Origin: Gloeomargarita lithophora Alchichica-D10
Lineage (GTDB): Bacteria > Cyanobacteriota > Cyanobacteriia > Gloeomargaritales > Gloeomargaritaceae
Assembly: GCF_001870225.1 (NCBI RefSeq)
Contig: NZ_CP017675.1
Location: forward strand, 1,628,574 to 1,692,573
Length of the DNA stretch: 64,000 nucleotides
Direction: 5' to 3'
Part shown: piece after piece, positions 55,386 through 64,000 of the stretch
How the letters are laid out: each line of letters begins with the position of its first letter
Numbering within the stretch: the first letter of the stretch is position 1
The notes under the pieces: model-generated
Told to the model about the DNA's origin: nothing
Database searches by the model: none
The model's input: only the letters and a program-made list of their open reading frames with translations
Made by a program: the position numbers and the translations under genes

Positions 55386-56000
55386 ATGTTAAAAATCAGT
55401 ATCTCAGCATTAATTGTTACCGTTGTTTCAAGTAATTTATTTACAGTCAATCCATCTGTTGCAGGGACTGACGGCTCAGGGCTAGATTCCTCAGCCTCGA
55501 AGACATACATCGTCAATAGAGCGATCACCGAGAGTGAAGTTTTGGCTGCTCAAAGGGCATGGGGAGAAGCATTGGTAGATATTTCCATAATATATGAAAC
55601 AAAGGGGATACAAGCCGCTAAAACATTGGCTGAAAAAGTAATTGATGAAGTTTATGCTTACCAGCTTGGTGCTGTTCTTTTCAATCCAACACTTGCTAAG
55701 GCTCCACAGGCATTCCGAACCTCCCGCGCAGGAGCCATAGCCTACTTTGTAGGTAATGATCCTAACTTCCCAATGGACACAGGGTTTGCATTGGAGGGCT
55801 GGCGAAAAGTAGAAATCAAGAATGTAGCGATGTTTTTTTATGGTACTACAGCGACGACGATGGGTAATGTGATTCTCACCGATAAAGACGGTATGGCTAC
55901 TACAGTGGATAAGACTTGGCAGTTCATTAAGGATGATAACGGTAGGGTGCGCATCGTTCTACACCACTCCTCACTGCCTTATGGCGCAAAAATAAGTTAG
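55386..56000 (+). CDS. Secreted NTF2-like (SnoaL-fold) protein, unknown
   Basis: 204 residues. A signal peptide (MLKISISALIVTVVSSNLFT with later S-V-A-G) is likely. The mature part has the family layout I-T-E-S-E-V-L-A-A-Q-R-A-W-G, then Y-F-V-G-N-D-P-N-F-P-M-D-T-G-F-A-L-E, M-G-N-V-I-L-T-D and the C-terminal L-H-H-S-S-L-P-Y. Database entries often call this group phosphoribosyl-AMP cyclohydrolase, but no HisI metal motif is visible, so that name looks wrong. The fold resembles NTF2/CaMKII-association domains. Function unknown. Confidence 0.65.
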   Translation: MLKISISALIVTVVSSNLFTVNPSVAGTDGSGLDSSASKTYIVNRAITESEVLAAQRAWGEALVDISIIYETKGIQAAKTLAEKVIDEVYAYQLGAVLFNPTLAKAPQAFRTSRAGAIAYFVGNDPNFPMDTGFALEGWRKVEIKNVAMFFYGTTATTMGNVILTDKDGMATTVDKTWQFIKDDNGRVRIVLHHSSLPYGAKIS

Positions 56001-56108
56001 ATAATGCCGTTACAACAAAGCCTACCAACAGGTGCTTGCACCGAATACAAAGATACCCGCTATCAGCTATGATAAAAATTTTGTAACCGTCCGGTAACGC
56101 TTGTTGCT

Positions 56109-59100
56109 ATGTTTAGCAAAGTCCTGGTCGCCAATCGGGGGGAAATTGCGGTTCGCATTCTCCGCACCCTCGACCGCATGGGGATTGCCAGCGTGGCGGT
56201 GTATTCTGAACCGGATCGCCACAGTCCCCACGTGGAACTGGCGACGGAGGCTTTGGCGTTGGGGGGGACACTCGCCAGTGAAAGTTATCTCCTGGGGGAG
56301 CGGTTGTTGACCCTGGCGGAGAGCGTTGGGGTGTCAGCGATTCATCCGGGGTACGGATTTCTCAGCGAAAATGCGGATTTTGCGGAAGCCTGTAGCGATC
56401 GGGGCATGGCATTTATCGGTCCAAAACCATCACAGGTGCGGCAATTTGGCCTGAAACACCTCGCCCGTGACCTCGCCCACCGCCAAGGGATTCCCCTCCT
56501 GCCGGGGACAACGTTATTAAATAACCTGGAGGAAGCACTGGGGGCGGCGGAGCAAATTGGTTACCCGGTGATGCTCAAAAGTACGGCGGGGGGCGGCGGG
56601 ATTGGCCTGCGCCGGTGTTGGAGTCCCGATGAATTAGCGACAGCCTACGCCCAGGTGCAACGGTTGGGTCAGGCCAATTTTCGCGAGGGGGGGGTGTTTT
56701 TGGAAAAATACATTCCCATCGCTCGCCATGTGGAGGTGCAAATTTTTGGGGACGGCCAGGGACGGGTGGTGACCCTGGGGGAACGGGATTGTTCCAGCCA
56801 ACGGCGCAACCAAAAGGTGATTGAAGAAACGCCCGCTCCGGGGTTAGCGGCTTCTATCCGGCGGGGATTGGCGGCGGCGGCACAACGGCTGGGGGCGCAG
56901 GTGCAGTACCAATCGGCGGGGACGGTGGAATTTATTGTGGATGGGGAAACCGGGCAATTTTATTTCCTAGAAGTCAATACCCGTTTGCAGGTGGAGCATG
57001 GGGTGACGGAACTGGTCTGCGGCCTTGACCTGGTGGAATGGATGGTGCGCTTGGCCGCCGGGGAACGGGATTTTTTCGATAGCTATCAACACCAACCCCA
57101 GGGGCACGCCATCCAAGCCCGGATTTACGCCGAAGACCCCCACAAAAACCACCAACCCAGCGCCGGGGTGTTGACCCATGTGGATTTGCCCGCCACCGCC
57201 CGTTGGGATGCCTGGGTACGCACGGGCACGGAAGTCACCCCTTTTTATGACCCCCTGCTGGCTAAGGCCATCGTACAGGGAGCCACCCGCTCAGCGGCGA
57301 TCCAAAACCTGCAAACGGTCTTGGCAAAAACGACGCTGGCGGGGATTGCCACCAATTTAGAATACCTGCAAACCATCCTGGCTTCCCCGGAGTTTCAGCA
57401 GGGCAATGTTAGTACAAGTTTATTAGCCAATCTCAGCTTCCAGCCCCAGACGATTGATGTCCTGGTGCCGGGAACCTTTACCACCGTGCAGGATTATCCG
57501 GGGCGGGTGGGGTACTGGGCTGTGGGGGTGCCGCCTTCGGGGCCGATGGATCACCTGGCGTTTCGCTGGGGCAATCGTCTGCTGGGCAATCCCCTGGGTG
57601 CCGCCGGTTTGGAATGTACGATGGGGGGGCCGACCCTGCGGTTCAATGCGCCCACCCGGATTTGCCTGACCGGGGCGGGGATGCGGGCTACCTTGGATGG
57701 GCAGGAAATTCCCTACTGGCGGACGGTGGTGGTGCCCGCGGGCGGTGTGTTGGCACTGGCGGCGATCCAGGGGGCGGGGTATCGCACGTATATTACGGTG
57801 CAAGGGGGCTTCCCGTTACCAGAATACTTGGGCAGTCGGGCGACTTTTACCCTGGGGCAGTTTGGCGGGCATGGGGGGAGAACCTTACGGGCGGGGGATG
57901 TGTTGCCCCTGGCGGTTTGGGACGGCATGGATCATCCGGCGGTTTTGCCCCCGGCGTTGCTGCCCCAATACGCAGAAAATTGGGAAATTGGGGTCATGGT
58001 GGGACCCCACGGGGCACCGGATTTTTTTACCCCGCAGGATATGGAAATGCTTTTTACCCACGCCTGGGGGGTGCATCACAATTCGGCGCGCACGGGGATT
58101 CGCCTGATTGGGCCGAAACCCGCCTGGGCGAGGACGGACGGGGGGGAGGCCGGTCTGCATCCCTCTAACATCCACGACAACGCCTACGCCATCGGCACGA
58201 TTGACTTTACCGGCGATATGCCGATTATTTTGGGGTACGATGGGCCGAGTTTGGGGGGGTTTGTCTGTCCGGCCACGATTGTTCAGGCGGAATTGTGGAA
58301 AATCGGTCAACTCAAACCGGGGGACCGGGTGCGGTTTGTCCCGATTGATGAACCGACGGCGCAGGCATGGGAACAACGGCAGGAACAGGAATTGAACCGG
58401 CTCGAACCCGTACCCCGCCCTGATTCTGTAACCATTGCGGCCAACCCGATGCGACCGCCGGTCGGGACAACGCCTGGGGTGGGGGTGACCTACCGACAAG
58501 CGGGGGATAAGTATGTGCTAATTGAATATGGGGCGTTAACCCTAGATTTGAATTTACGCTTCCGGGTGCATGGGTTGATGACCTGGCTACAGGCGCAAAA
58601 AATCCCCGGTATTGTTGACCTCACGCCGGGGATACGTTCATTACAAGTTCATTACGATAACCAGCGTTTGCCCCGCTCGCAACTTTTAGAAATTTTAGCC
58701 ACCGCCGAAGCCAATTTGCCCGATATTCAAGGGATGGAAGTACCGAGCCGGATTGTGCATTTGCCCCTGTCCTGGAATGACGCATCAATTCAACTTGCGA
58801 TCAGTAAATATATGCAGTCCGTGCGACCGGATGCGCCCTGGTGTCCCAGCAATTTGGAATTTATCCAGCGGGTAAATGGTTTAGATGATATTCAACAGGT
58901 TTATGACATTGTATTTGGGGCGAATTATCTGGTGTTGGGGTTGGGGGATGTGTATTTGGGGGCACCGGTAGCCACGCCCCTCGACCCGCGCCAGCGATTG
59001 GTCACGACCAAGTACAATCCCGCCCGCACCTGGACACCCGAAAATGCCGTGGGCATCGGCGGGGCCTATCTGTGCATTTATGGCATGGAAGGGCCGGGGG

Positions 59101-59699
59101 GCTATCAGTTGGTGGGGCGCACGGTGCCGGTGTGGAATCGTTATTATCAAACCGCTGATTTTGAGCAACCTTGGTTACTGCGGTTTTTTGACCAAATTCG
59201 CTTTTTTCCCGTCACTGCTGATGAATTAAAACACTATCGAGAAGATGTGATCTATGGGCGGGTGAAATTGGAGATTCACGAGCAGGTTTTTAGCTTGCGC
59301 CAGTATCAGGAATTTCTGCAACAGAATGCCGAGTCCATTCACGCCTTCAAAACCCAACAGCAAAATGCCTTTAATGCCGAACGGGAACGCTGGGCGGCCG
59401 CCGGGGAATTTGACCGCCCGGAAACGGACGTTTTCACCACCCCAGAAACGCCGACCGAAATCCCGATTCCCCCCGGTCATATTACCATTCGCGCCGAAGT
59501 TAGCGGTACGGTGTGGCAGGTGGTGGTAAACCCGCCAGCCCAGGTTAATGCTTCTGCCAAGGTGGTCATTATCGAAGCGATGAAAACCGAGATTGACGTA
59601 CTCGCCCCCGGCACCGGTACCGTTACCCAAATCCTCTGTCAACCGGGACAAGCCGTGACCGCTGGACAAATTTTAGGGTTATTCCTGCCCTCTGCGTAA
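56109..59699 (+). CDS. Urea carboxylase (biotin-dependent)
   Basis: 1196 residues. Biotin carboxylase comes first (F-S-K-V-L-V-A-N-R-G-E-I-A; ATP loop T-A-G-G-G-G-I-G-L near residue 160; E-V-N-T-R-L-Q-V-E-H near residue 290). It is followed by the carboxyltransferase halves of the AHS2/KipA and AHS1/KipI type (G-P-M-D-H-L-A-F-R-W-G-N near residue 478; later domain from about 790) and a biotinyl domain with Lys1159 in E-A-M-K-T-E-I. It makes allophanate from urea; an allophanate hydrolase should complete the route but is not in the window. The stop overlaps the convergent birA by 21 bases. Confidence 0.92.
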   Translation: MFSKVLVANRGEIAVRILRTLDRMGIASVAVYSEPDRHSPHVELATEALALGGTLASESYLLGERLLTLAESVGVSAIHPGYGFLSENADFAEACSDRGMAFIGPKPSQVRQFGLKHLARDLAHRQGIPLLPGTTLLNNLEEALGAAEQIGYPVMLKSTAGGGGIGLRRCWSPDELATAYAQVQRLGQANFREGGVFLEKYIPIARHVEVQIFGDGQGRVVTLGERDCSSQRRNQKVIEETPAPGLAASIRRGLAAAAQRLGAQVQYQSAGTVEFIVDGETGQFYFLEVNTRLQVEHGVTELVCGLDLVEWMVRLAAGERDFFDSYQHQPQGHAIQARIYAEDPHKNHQPSAGVLTHVDLPATARWDAWVRTGTEVTPFYDPLLAKAIVQGATRSAAIQNLQTVLAKTTLAGIATNLEYLQTILASPEFQQGNVSTSLLANLSFQPQTIDVLVPGTFTTVQDYPGRVGYWAVGVPPSGPMDHLAFRWGNRLLGNPLGAAGLECTMGGPTLRFNAPTRICLTGAGMRATLDGQEIPYWRTVVVPAGGVLALAAIQGAGYRTYITVQGGFPLPEYLGSRATFTLGQFGGHGGRTLRAGDVLPLAVWDGMDHPAVLPPALLPQYAENWEIGVMVGPHGAPDFFTPQDMEMLFTHAWGVHHNSARTGIRLIGPKPAWARTDGGEAGLHPSNIHDNAYAIGTIDFTGDMPIILGYDGPSLGGFVCPATIVQAELWKIGQLKPGDRVRFVPIDEPTAQAWEQRQEQELNRLEPVPRPDSVTIAANPMRPPVGTTPGVGVTYRQAGDKYVLIEYGALTLDLNLRFRVHGLMTWLQAQKIPGIVDLTPGIRSLQVHYDNQRLPRSQLLEILATAEANLPDIQGMEVPSRIVHLPLSWNDASIQLAISKYMQSVRPDAPWCPSNLEFIQRVNGLDDIQQVYDIVFGANYLVLGLGDVYLGAPVATPLDPRQRLVTTKYNPARTWTPENAVGIGGAYLCIYGMEGPGGYQLVGRTVPVWNRYYQTADFEQPWLLRFFDQIRFFPVTADELKHYREDVIYGRVKLEIHEQVFSLRQYQEFLQQNAESIHAFKTQQQNAFNAERERWAAAGEFDRPETDVFTTPETPTEIPIPPGHITIRAEVSGTVWQVVVNPPAQVNASAKVVIIEAMKTEIDVLAPGTGTVTQILCQPGQAVTAGQILGLFLPSA

Positions 59700-60446
59700 A
59701 GCCTCCCACCGCAGTACCCGACCGGCGGCCAAGGCTTGCAGGGAACCGTTATTACTTTGGACTAACAAGCGTCCCAATTCATCAATTCCGGCTCCCGCGC
59801 CCGTCAGATTCCCTTGACCGGTACTGACAATGAGCGGACAACCGTACAAAACATCCCGCTGGCGCAGTTGGGGCAAAAGCCCGGCCAATCCCCCGTGCCG
59901 AATCACCCCATGGGCTTGCAGGAGATAATCCCGCAGTTTGACTAACAAAGGCAGGACATCCGGGGGCGTAGCCGTGATTTCCGACAAACTCGTCACCTGT
60001 TCTGGGGTTAAATTTATCGTGCCCGCCGCTAAAACCATTTCCCAATCCACCTGCCGATTCAACCCCACCCCTACCACCGCCAGCGGCAGACGGGCTTCAC
60101 CCAACACCCCCGCCAACTTTCGCCCCCAGAGTAGGACATCATTCGGCCATTTGATCCCCAGAGCAGAGGCGGGCAGGGAGATTAAATCTTCCAGCGCATG
60201 AATCACCGCCAACCCCGCCGCCAAACTCAATAGGGGCAATTCAGCGGGGGCAATGGGTTGCAGGATAAAGGAAGCCGTCAACACCCCCGCAGGCGCATAC
60301 CAAAGCCGTCCCTGCTGTCCCCGTCCTGACGTTTGCCGGGGCGTAAATACCACATCCCCCTGCTTGAATTTATCTATATGTTGTAATGCCCAAGTATTCG
60401 TACTGGCACATTCATCCAGCCAGGTTAGCCAAGGGGGAAAGGACAT
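59679..60446 (-). CDS. birA: Biotin-[acetyl-CoA-carboxylase] ligase
   Basis: 255 residues of the short BirA type without the N-terminal DNA-binding domain. S-T-N-T-W-A near residue 15, the biotin/ATP site T-S-G-R-G-Q-Q-G-R-L-W near residue 39, and the K-W-P-N-D-V-L-L segment near residue 98 are intact, with G-V-G-L-N following. It attaches biotin to carboxyl carriers. It faces the urea carboxylase gene, whose product needs exactly this modification, and the two 3' ends overlap. Confidence 0.95.
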   Translation of the reverse strand: MSFPPWLTWLDECASTNTWALQHIDKFKQGDVVFTPRQTSGRGQQGRLWYAPAGVLTASFILQPIAPAELPLLSLAAGLAVIHALEDLISLPASALGIKWPNDVLLWGRKLAGVLGEARLPLAVVGVGLNRQVDWEMVLAAGTINLTPEQVTSLSEITATPPDVLPLLVKLRDYLLQAHGVIRHGGLAGLLPQLRQRDVLYGCPLIVSTGQGNLTGAGAGIDELGRLLVQSNNGSLQALAAGRVLRWEALRRGQE

Positions 60447-60786
60447 GATTTAATTTTACAAAACACCGCAAAAAGAGAGTCCCAACTTCTTGGTGATGGG
60501 GGTCGCAGGCGTACCGCCCCCCGTCCCAGAAGCACCTGCGGTGTATGATTCTCCAGAATATCTACCTGCCAGCGATAGGTTTTTCTATTAGTGGGCACCT
60601 CTATAAATTGAAAATTAGCGGTCGCAGGGGGGCACCCCCCGCCCCAGAAGCACCTGCGGTGTATGGTTCTCGGTAATATGGGCATTTCAGCGAGATAACT
60701 TTCTGCTGGTGCAAATAAATAGAGGTGTCCTAAAGATTTTCCGATGGCAGTCTGCCATATCATCAGTTTTAGCGGATAAAGAAAGT
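60447..60786. other. Gene-free interval with two repeats
   Basis: A partial repeat at about 60500-60580 (core GTACCGCCCCCCGTCCC, then type B-like TTCTCCAGAATATCTACCTG) is followed by a complete type A copy at 60593-60730. Both carry the inserted AGAAGCACCTGCGGTGTAT. The last 55 bases before the glycosyltransferase ATG show no further feature. Confidence 0.6.
60593..60730. repeat. Type A repeat carrying an 18-bp insert
   Basis: 138 bp from GGGCACCTCTATAAATTG to AATAAATAGAGGTGTCC. The core is enlarged by AGAAGCACCTGCGGTGTA between CGCCCC and TGGTTCT; without it the length is 120 bp as usual. The flanking four bases (TAGT/TAAA) do not match, so a target duplication is not visible here. Confidence 0.8.
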
Positions 60787-61887
60787 ATGGTAAAAATACT
60801 GCATATTCAACGGGCAGGCACCATCGCCGGTTCCGAAAACCACCTCCTGCAACTGCTGCCAGGACTGCAAAAACGGGGCTATGATGTGAGTTTTTTAGCC
60901 CTCACCAAACCCCAAGAAGTCCCCAGTGCCCTCAGCCAAGCCTTGGGTGTCCAAGGCATCCCGGTGATTGACCAGCGGGTACGGGGGGAATGGCAACCGC
61001 AAATTTTACCCCAAATTTATGACATCATTGGCCGGGGACAGTATGACATTATTCATACGCATTTACTTTATGCTGACCTCTATGGGACGTTAGCCGCCCG
61101 CTGGGTAGGCAAGGGAAAAGTACTTTGCACCCGCCACAATGACAACCGTTATCGCCAGCGCTGGCCCATGCGCCCCCTGATTACTTGGAATACCCACTGG
61201 ATGCACCATGTCATCGCCATTTCTGAACATATCAAAGCCTTTAATATGCGCTACCAACGGGTACCTGAAGCTAAAATTACCGTGATTCCCTACGGCTATG
61301 AAGCCGCCACTCCGGTACCGATTTTGCCCCGGCGGGAAGCGGATCGGTTCACAATCGGCATGGTGGGGCGATTAGTACCCCAGAAGTCCCATATCACCGC
61401 CCTTCAAGCCTTACCTATGATCTTAAAAGCTGTTCCCCAGGCGTGGCTGGTGATCCTGGGAGATGGCTCTTTGCGGCAGGAATTAACCACCCTGGCCGAG
61501 GAATTAGATTTAACGTCCTGTGTGGAATTTGTGGGCTATCACGCCAATGCCGCCCAGGAAATGCAGAAGTTTGACCTGTTTTTGCACCCCTCTCTCCACG
61601 AGGGTTTTGGTCTGGTTTTATTAGAAGCAATGGCCGCCCATTTGCCGATTGTCGCCACCCGTGTCAGTGCCATTCCCGAAATTGTGGTAGATGGGCAAAC
61701 CGGCCTATTGATACCGCCGGAACAACCGGAATTACTAGCTCAAGCGGTGATTCAGCTATTAACCAACCCAGAAAAACGTGCCCAGATGGGGGCGGCGGGT
61801 TACCAACGACTTTTACAGGAATTTACGGTTACCAAAATGCTCGACCGCACGGAAGTAGTATATCAATCTTTAGTATCTAACGCCTGA
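60787..61887 (+). CDS. Glycosyltransferase, GT4 family
   Basis: 366 residues from [19 protein letters not shown] retaining glycosyltransferase: the N-terminal G-S-E-N-H-L-L-Q-L acceptor loop, H-T-H-L-L-Y-A-D-L near residue 105, V-G-R-L-V-P-Q-K near residue 196, and the E-x7-E region [16 protein letters not shown] near residue 275. It transfers a sugar from a nucleotide donor, probably in surface polysaccharide or lipid synthesis. The upstream frame before the ATG is repeat-derived. It overlaps trpA by 25 bases at its end. Confidence 0.93.
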   Translation: MVKILHIQRAGTIAGSENHLLQLLPGLQKRGYDVSFLALTKPQEVPSALSQALGVQGIPVIDQRVRGEWQPQILPQIYDIIGRGQYDIIHTHLLYADLYGTLAARWVGKGKVLCTRHNDNRYRQRWPMRPLITWNTHWMHHVIAISEHIKAFNMRYQRVPEAKITVIPYGYEAATPVPILPRREADRFTIGMVGRLVPQKSHITALQALPMILKAVPQAWLVILGDGSLRQELTTLAEELDLTSCVEFVGYHANAAQEMQKFDLFLHPSLHEGFGLVLLEAMAAHLPIVATRVSAIPEIVVDGQTGLLIPPEQPELLAQAVIQLLTNPEKRAQMGAAGYQRLLQEFTVTKMLDRTEVVYQSLVSNA

Positions 61888-62657
61888 CGCAACTGCTGAC
61901 AAAAGGTTTGAACTTCCATTAAACCCTGTTCATGCAATCGCTTGACAAACGCACTACCAACAATCACCCCATTCGCCCCCCAATTCCGAATTTGGCGAGC
62001 CTGTTCCGGCTGGGACACCCCAAACCCCACCCCAATCGGTTTATCCGTCACCTGGCGCAGGTGGGCAAGCAGGGTAGGAATTTTGCTGGACACATCTTGA
62101 CGCACCCCGGTTACCCCCGTGACACTGACCAGATAAATAAACCCCTGGGATTGTTGGGCAATCTGGGTTAATCGCTGGGGCGGGCTGGTGGGGGCGGCCA
62201 ACAGAGTAAGTTCGATGCCATAATTTGGGGCGGGCGTGAGGATAACTGGGGCTTCCTCCAGGGGTAAATCCGGCACCACCAAACCCCGTACCCCCACCTG
62301 GGCAAGGGTTTGCAAAAATGATTCTATGCCCCAGTTCAGAATGGGATTGTAATAGGTGAATAATACAATTGGGGCGGTAATTTGCGGCGCAACTGTTTGC
62401 ACTAATTCCAAAACCTGCGGTAGGGTGGTTCCCCCTTGCAACGCCCGGGTGGCCGCCGCCTGAATCACCGGGCCATCCGCCAGCGGGTCAGAATAGGGCA
62501 CCCCCAATTCGATGATGTCCGCACCCGCTTGATCCAGGGTTTGCAATGCTTGGGCGGTGGTACGCAAATCCGGGTCACCGGCGGTGATAAAAGGAATCAG
62601 GGCGCACCGGGACTGGGATTTAAGCTGGCGGAATTGCTCAGAAATGGCAATCGGCAT
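61863..62657 (-). CDS. trpA: Tryptophan synthase alpha chain
   Basis: 264 residues from [13 protein letters not shown]; a start at 62687 would add 10. It cleaves indole-3-glycerol phosphate to indole and glyceraldehyde-3-phosphate. F-I-T-A-G-D-P-D-L, the catalytic Glu and Asp in [14 protein letters not shown], and [10 protein letters not shown] are intact, with [10 protein letters not shown] near the end. trpB is not in the window. Confidence 0.96.
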   Translation of the reverse strand: MPIAISEQFRQLKSQSRCALIPFITAGDPDLRTTAQALQTLDQAGADIIELGVPYSDPLADGPVIQAAATRALQGGTTLPQVLELVQTVAPQITAPIVLFTYYNPILNWGIESFLQTLAQVGVRGLVVPDLPLEEAPVILTPAPNYGIELTLLAAPTSPPQRLTQIAQQSQGFIYLVSVTGVTGVRQDVSSKIPTLLAHLRQVTDKPIGVGFGVSQPEQARQIRNWGANGVIVGSAFVKRLHEQGLMEVQTFCQQLRQALDTKD

Positions 62658-62723
62658 GGGGAAATGACCACAAAGGGGCTGAGCCACTATTAAATCATGG
62701 CTGGTTGTGAAAAAGTCATCACC

Positions 62724-63311
62724 CTAATCCGCTCCAGGTAATTCATCAAAAATAACCTCCTCATAAACCTGCTCGATTGCCACAGTTAAATCAATGCTCT
62801 TAAATTCCACCCTATCCCCCGCCCGATAATTCAAAATCACCCAATCCCCCGCCTCATTTTTATGGTAAATATCAATCCCTATCTCCTCAGAACTGACTAA
62901 AATATAATCAATTAAATTAGGATTACGGCGATATTTCTCAAACTTTTTACCCCGGTCGTAGGCTTCGGTAGTTTCTGATAGCACTTCCACAATCAAACAG
63001 GGATAGGTGATATACAGAGAATGTTCTCTATCTCTCTTATCACAGGTCACGCTCAAATCAGGGTAAGTAAAATTACCAGTACCGATTATATGGAGACGAC
63101 AATCCGAGTTATAAACCTTGCAACCACTCCCCCGTAGATGGGTTTTGATCATCGTCATCATGTTACCTGAAATATCACTATGGTTCCTGGTGCCACCACT
63201 CATGGCATACACGCGACCATCAATGAGTTCATGTTTTTCTAATTGCTTTGCTTCCCAAGCAAAATACTCTGCGGGCGTAAAGTAACGATCGTTATCTCGT
63301 ACTGCGATCAT
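62724..63311 (-). CDS. Uma2 family (DUF820) putative endonuclease, tandem copy 1
   Basis: 195 residues, start MIAVRDNDRYFTPAEY. Uma2 proteins have a PD-(D/E)xK nuclease fold: E-L-I-D-G-R-V-Y near residue 28, Y-P-D-L-S-V-T-C-D near residue 85 and I-V-E-V-L-S-E-T-T near residue 108 with K-x-x-K-Y-R-R-N-P. It is very common in cyanobacteria and its biological role is unsettled. A type A end (TAGAGGTGCCC) lies just before the start codon. The next copy is almost the same. Confidence 0.87.
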   Translation of the reverse strand: MIAVRDNDRYFTPAEYFAWEAKQLEKHELIDGRVYAMSGGTRNHSDISGNMMTMIKTHLRGSGCKVYNSDCRLHIIGTGNFTYPDLSVTCDKRDREHSLYITYPCLIVEVLSETTEAYDRGKKFEKYRRNPNLIDYILVSSEEIGIDIYHKNEAGDWVILNYRAGDRVEFKSIDLTVAIEQVYEEVIFDELPGAD

Positions 63312-63356
63312 GGCCAGGGCACCTCTAGTTATTGGCAATTATAGAGAATCATCACC

Positions 63357-63944
63357 CTAATCCACCCCAGGTAATTCATCAAAAATAATTTCCTCGTAAA
63401 TCTGCTCAATCGGCACTTTTAAGCTAATACTCTTAAATTCCACCCTATCCCCCGTACGATAATTCAAAATCACCCAATCTCCCGCCTCATTTTTGTGATA
63501 AATATCAATCGCTATCTCATCAGAACTGACCAAAACATAATCAATTAGATGAGGATTACGGCGATATTTCTCAAACTTTTTACCCCGGTCGTAGGCTTCG
63601 GTACTTTCTGATAGGACTTCCACAATTAAACAAGGATAGGTAATATACAAAGAATGCTCCCTATCTCTCTCATCACAGGTCACGCTAAGATCAGGATAAG
63701 TATAGTTGGACGTGTGGAGAATGTTTACCTTCAAATCAGAGTTAAAAACACGACAAGGTTTTCCCCGTAAATATGCTCTGATTAGACTTCCAATATTTAA
63801 TTTAATCGCACTATGATTTTGCGTGCCACCACTCATCCCATAGACCCGACCATCAATGAGTTCATGTTTTTCTAATTGCTTTGCTTCCCAAGCAAAATAC
63901 TCTGCGGGCGTAAAGTAGTGATCATTATCTTGTACTGCGATCAT
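63357..63944 (-). CDS. Uma2 family (DUF820) putative endonuclease, tandem copy 2
   Basis: 195 residues, start MIAVQDNDHYFTPAEY, about 85 percent like copy 1 by eye. The most different part is residues 50-80 (S-L-I-R-A-Y-L-R-G-K-P-C-R-V-F-N). All nuclease motifs are kept. The type A end (TAGAGGTGCCC) precedes the ATG by 5 bases. The linkers between copies share the sequence TTGGCAATTATAGAGAATCA. Confidence 0.87.
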   Translation of the reverse strand: MIAVQDNDHYFTPAEYFAWEAKQLEKHELIDGRVYGMSGGTQNHSAIKLNIGSLIRAYLRGKPCRVFNSDLKVNILHTSNYTYPDLSVTCDERDREHSLYITYPCLIVEVLSESTEAYDRGKKFEKYRRNPHLIDYVLVSSDEIAIDIYHKNEAGDWVILNYRTGDRVEFKSISLKVPIEQIYEEIIFDELPGVD

Positions 63945-63989
63945 GGCTAGGGCACCTCTACTTATTGGCAATTATAGAGAATCATCACC

Positions 63990-64000
63990 CTAATCCGCTC
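63990..64000 (-). CDS. Last codons of a third Uma2 copy (cut by the window edge)
   Basis: Reading from the right edge: GA-GCG-GAT-TAG, which equals the A-D-stop end of copy 1 (G-A-D). The linker before it is the same as that between copies 1 and 2. So the tandem array almost certainly continues beyond 64000. Confidence 0.6.

Noticed and set aside
55386..56000. Phosphoribosyl-AMP cyclohydrolase (HisI)
   Set aside because: The name is often given to this family, but no HisI cysteine or metal motif is visible and a signal peptide is present.

Overview
The window is a stretch of cyanobacterial chromosome. The markers are a cyanobacterial-type glutamate-cysteine ligase, Rubisco accumulation factor 1 (Raf1), a beta-carbonic anhydrase, zwf with its assembly factor opcA, the photosystem II assembly factor Ycf39, a short glycine-tailed RRM protein, heme A and heme O synthases, DUF29 proteins and Uma2-family proteins. 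Most housekeeping genes are GC-rich with G/C third positions, while several islands are AT-rich. dnaE is one uninterrupted gene with no split intein. Together with the general sequence character this could fit an early-branching lineage such as Gloeomargarita, but that assignment is only a guess.

Layout. 1-3.4 kb: end of an SH3-like gene, a DUF4394 secreted protein, a probably acquired quinone-reductase-like enzyme, and a TonB-like proline-rich protein. 3.5-8 kb: zwf and opcA, separated by a DNA adenine methylase island. 8-17 kb: WG-repeat protein, ABC-2 permease, gshA, recA-raf1 (overlapping), carbonic anhydrase, a 2OG-Fe(II) oxygenase and ilvB. 17-19 kb: a decayed IS630-type element that truncates a DUF5615 toxin gene and leaves its DUF433 partner. 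19-30.5 kb: lytic transglycosylase, alpha/beta hydrolase, leuD, a diguanylate cyclase, ctaA-ctaB, ycf39, nadK and a frameshifted PAS-EAL gene. 30.5-32 kb: repeat-rich, with an IS5-type remnant. 32-40 kb: RRM protein, response regulator plus large hybrid histidine kinase, three tandem copies of a small coiled-coil gene, an MscS channel with a cyclic-nucleotide domain, and nadA. 41-49 kb: an AT-rich cluster for a pseudaminic-acid-like nonulosonic acid, containing a HepT/MntA toxin-antitoxin pair and bordered or interrupted by three DUF29 genes. 49.7-64 kb: DUF2459 protein, pntAA, dnaE, a secreted NTF2-like protein, urea carboxylase facing birA, a GT4 glycosyltransferase, trpA and a tandem array of Uma2 genes that runs off the right edge.

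The most unusual content is non-coding. Two short repeat families are scattered through the intergenic regions. Type A is about 120 bp, ends GGACACCTCTA/TAGAGGTGTCC, and shows 4-bp target duplications. Type B is 97 bp, ends TAGCAATCC/AGGATTGCTA, and sits at TA. They have different termini and left arms but share the same GC-rich hairpin core, and chimeric copies exist. A filled/empty site pair and nested copies show that type B has moved. An IS5-type transposase remnant at 31.2-31.8 kb has type-A-like ends and may be related to the parent of type A. Type A ends also sit directly upstream of several start codons, where their GAGGT could act as a ribosome-binding site.

I saw no tRNA, rRNA or CRISPR array, and no terminator convincing enough to list. 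Several convergent gene pairs (near 9.17, 22.76, 50.43, 59.69 and 61.87 kb) overlap at their 3' ends, so the gene-dense parts are very compact.
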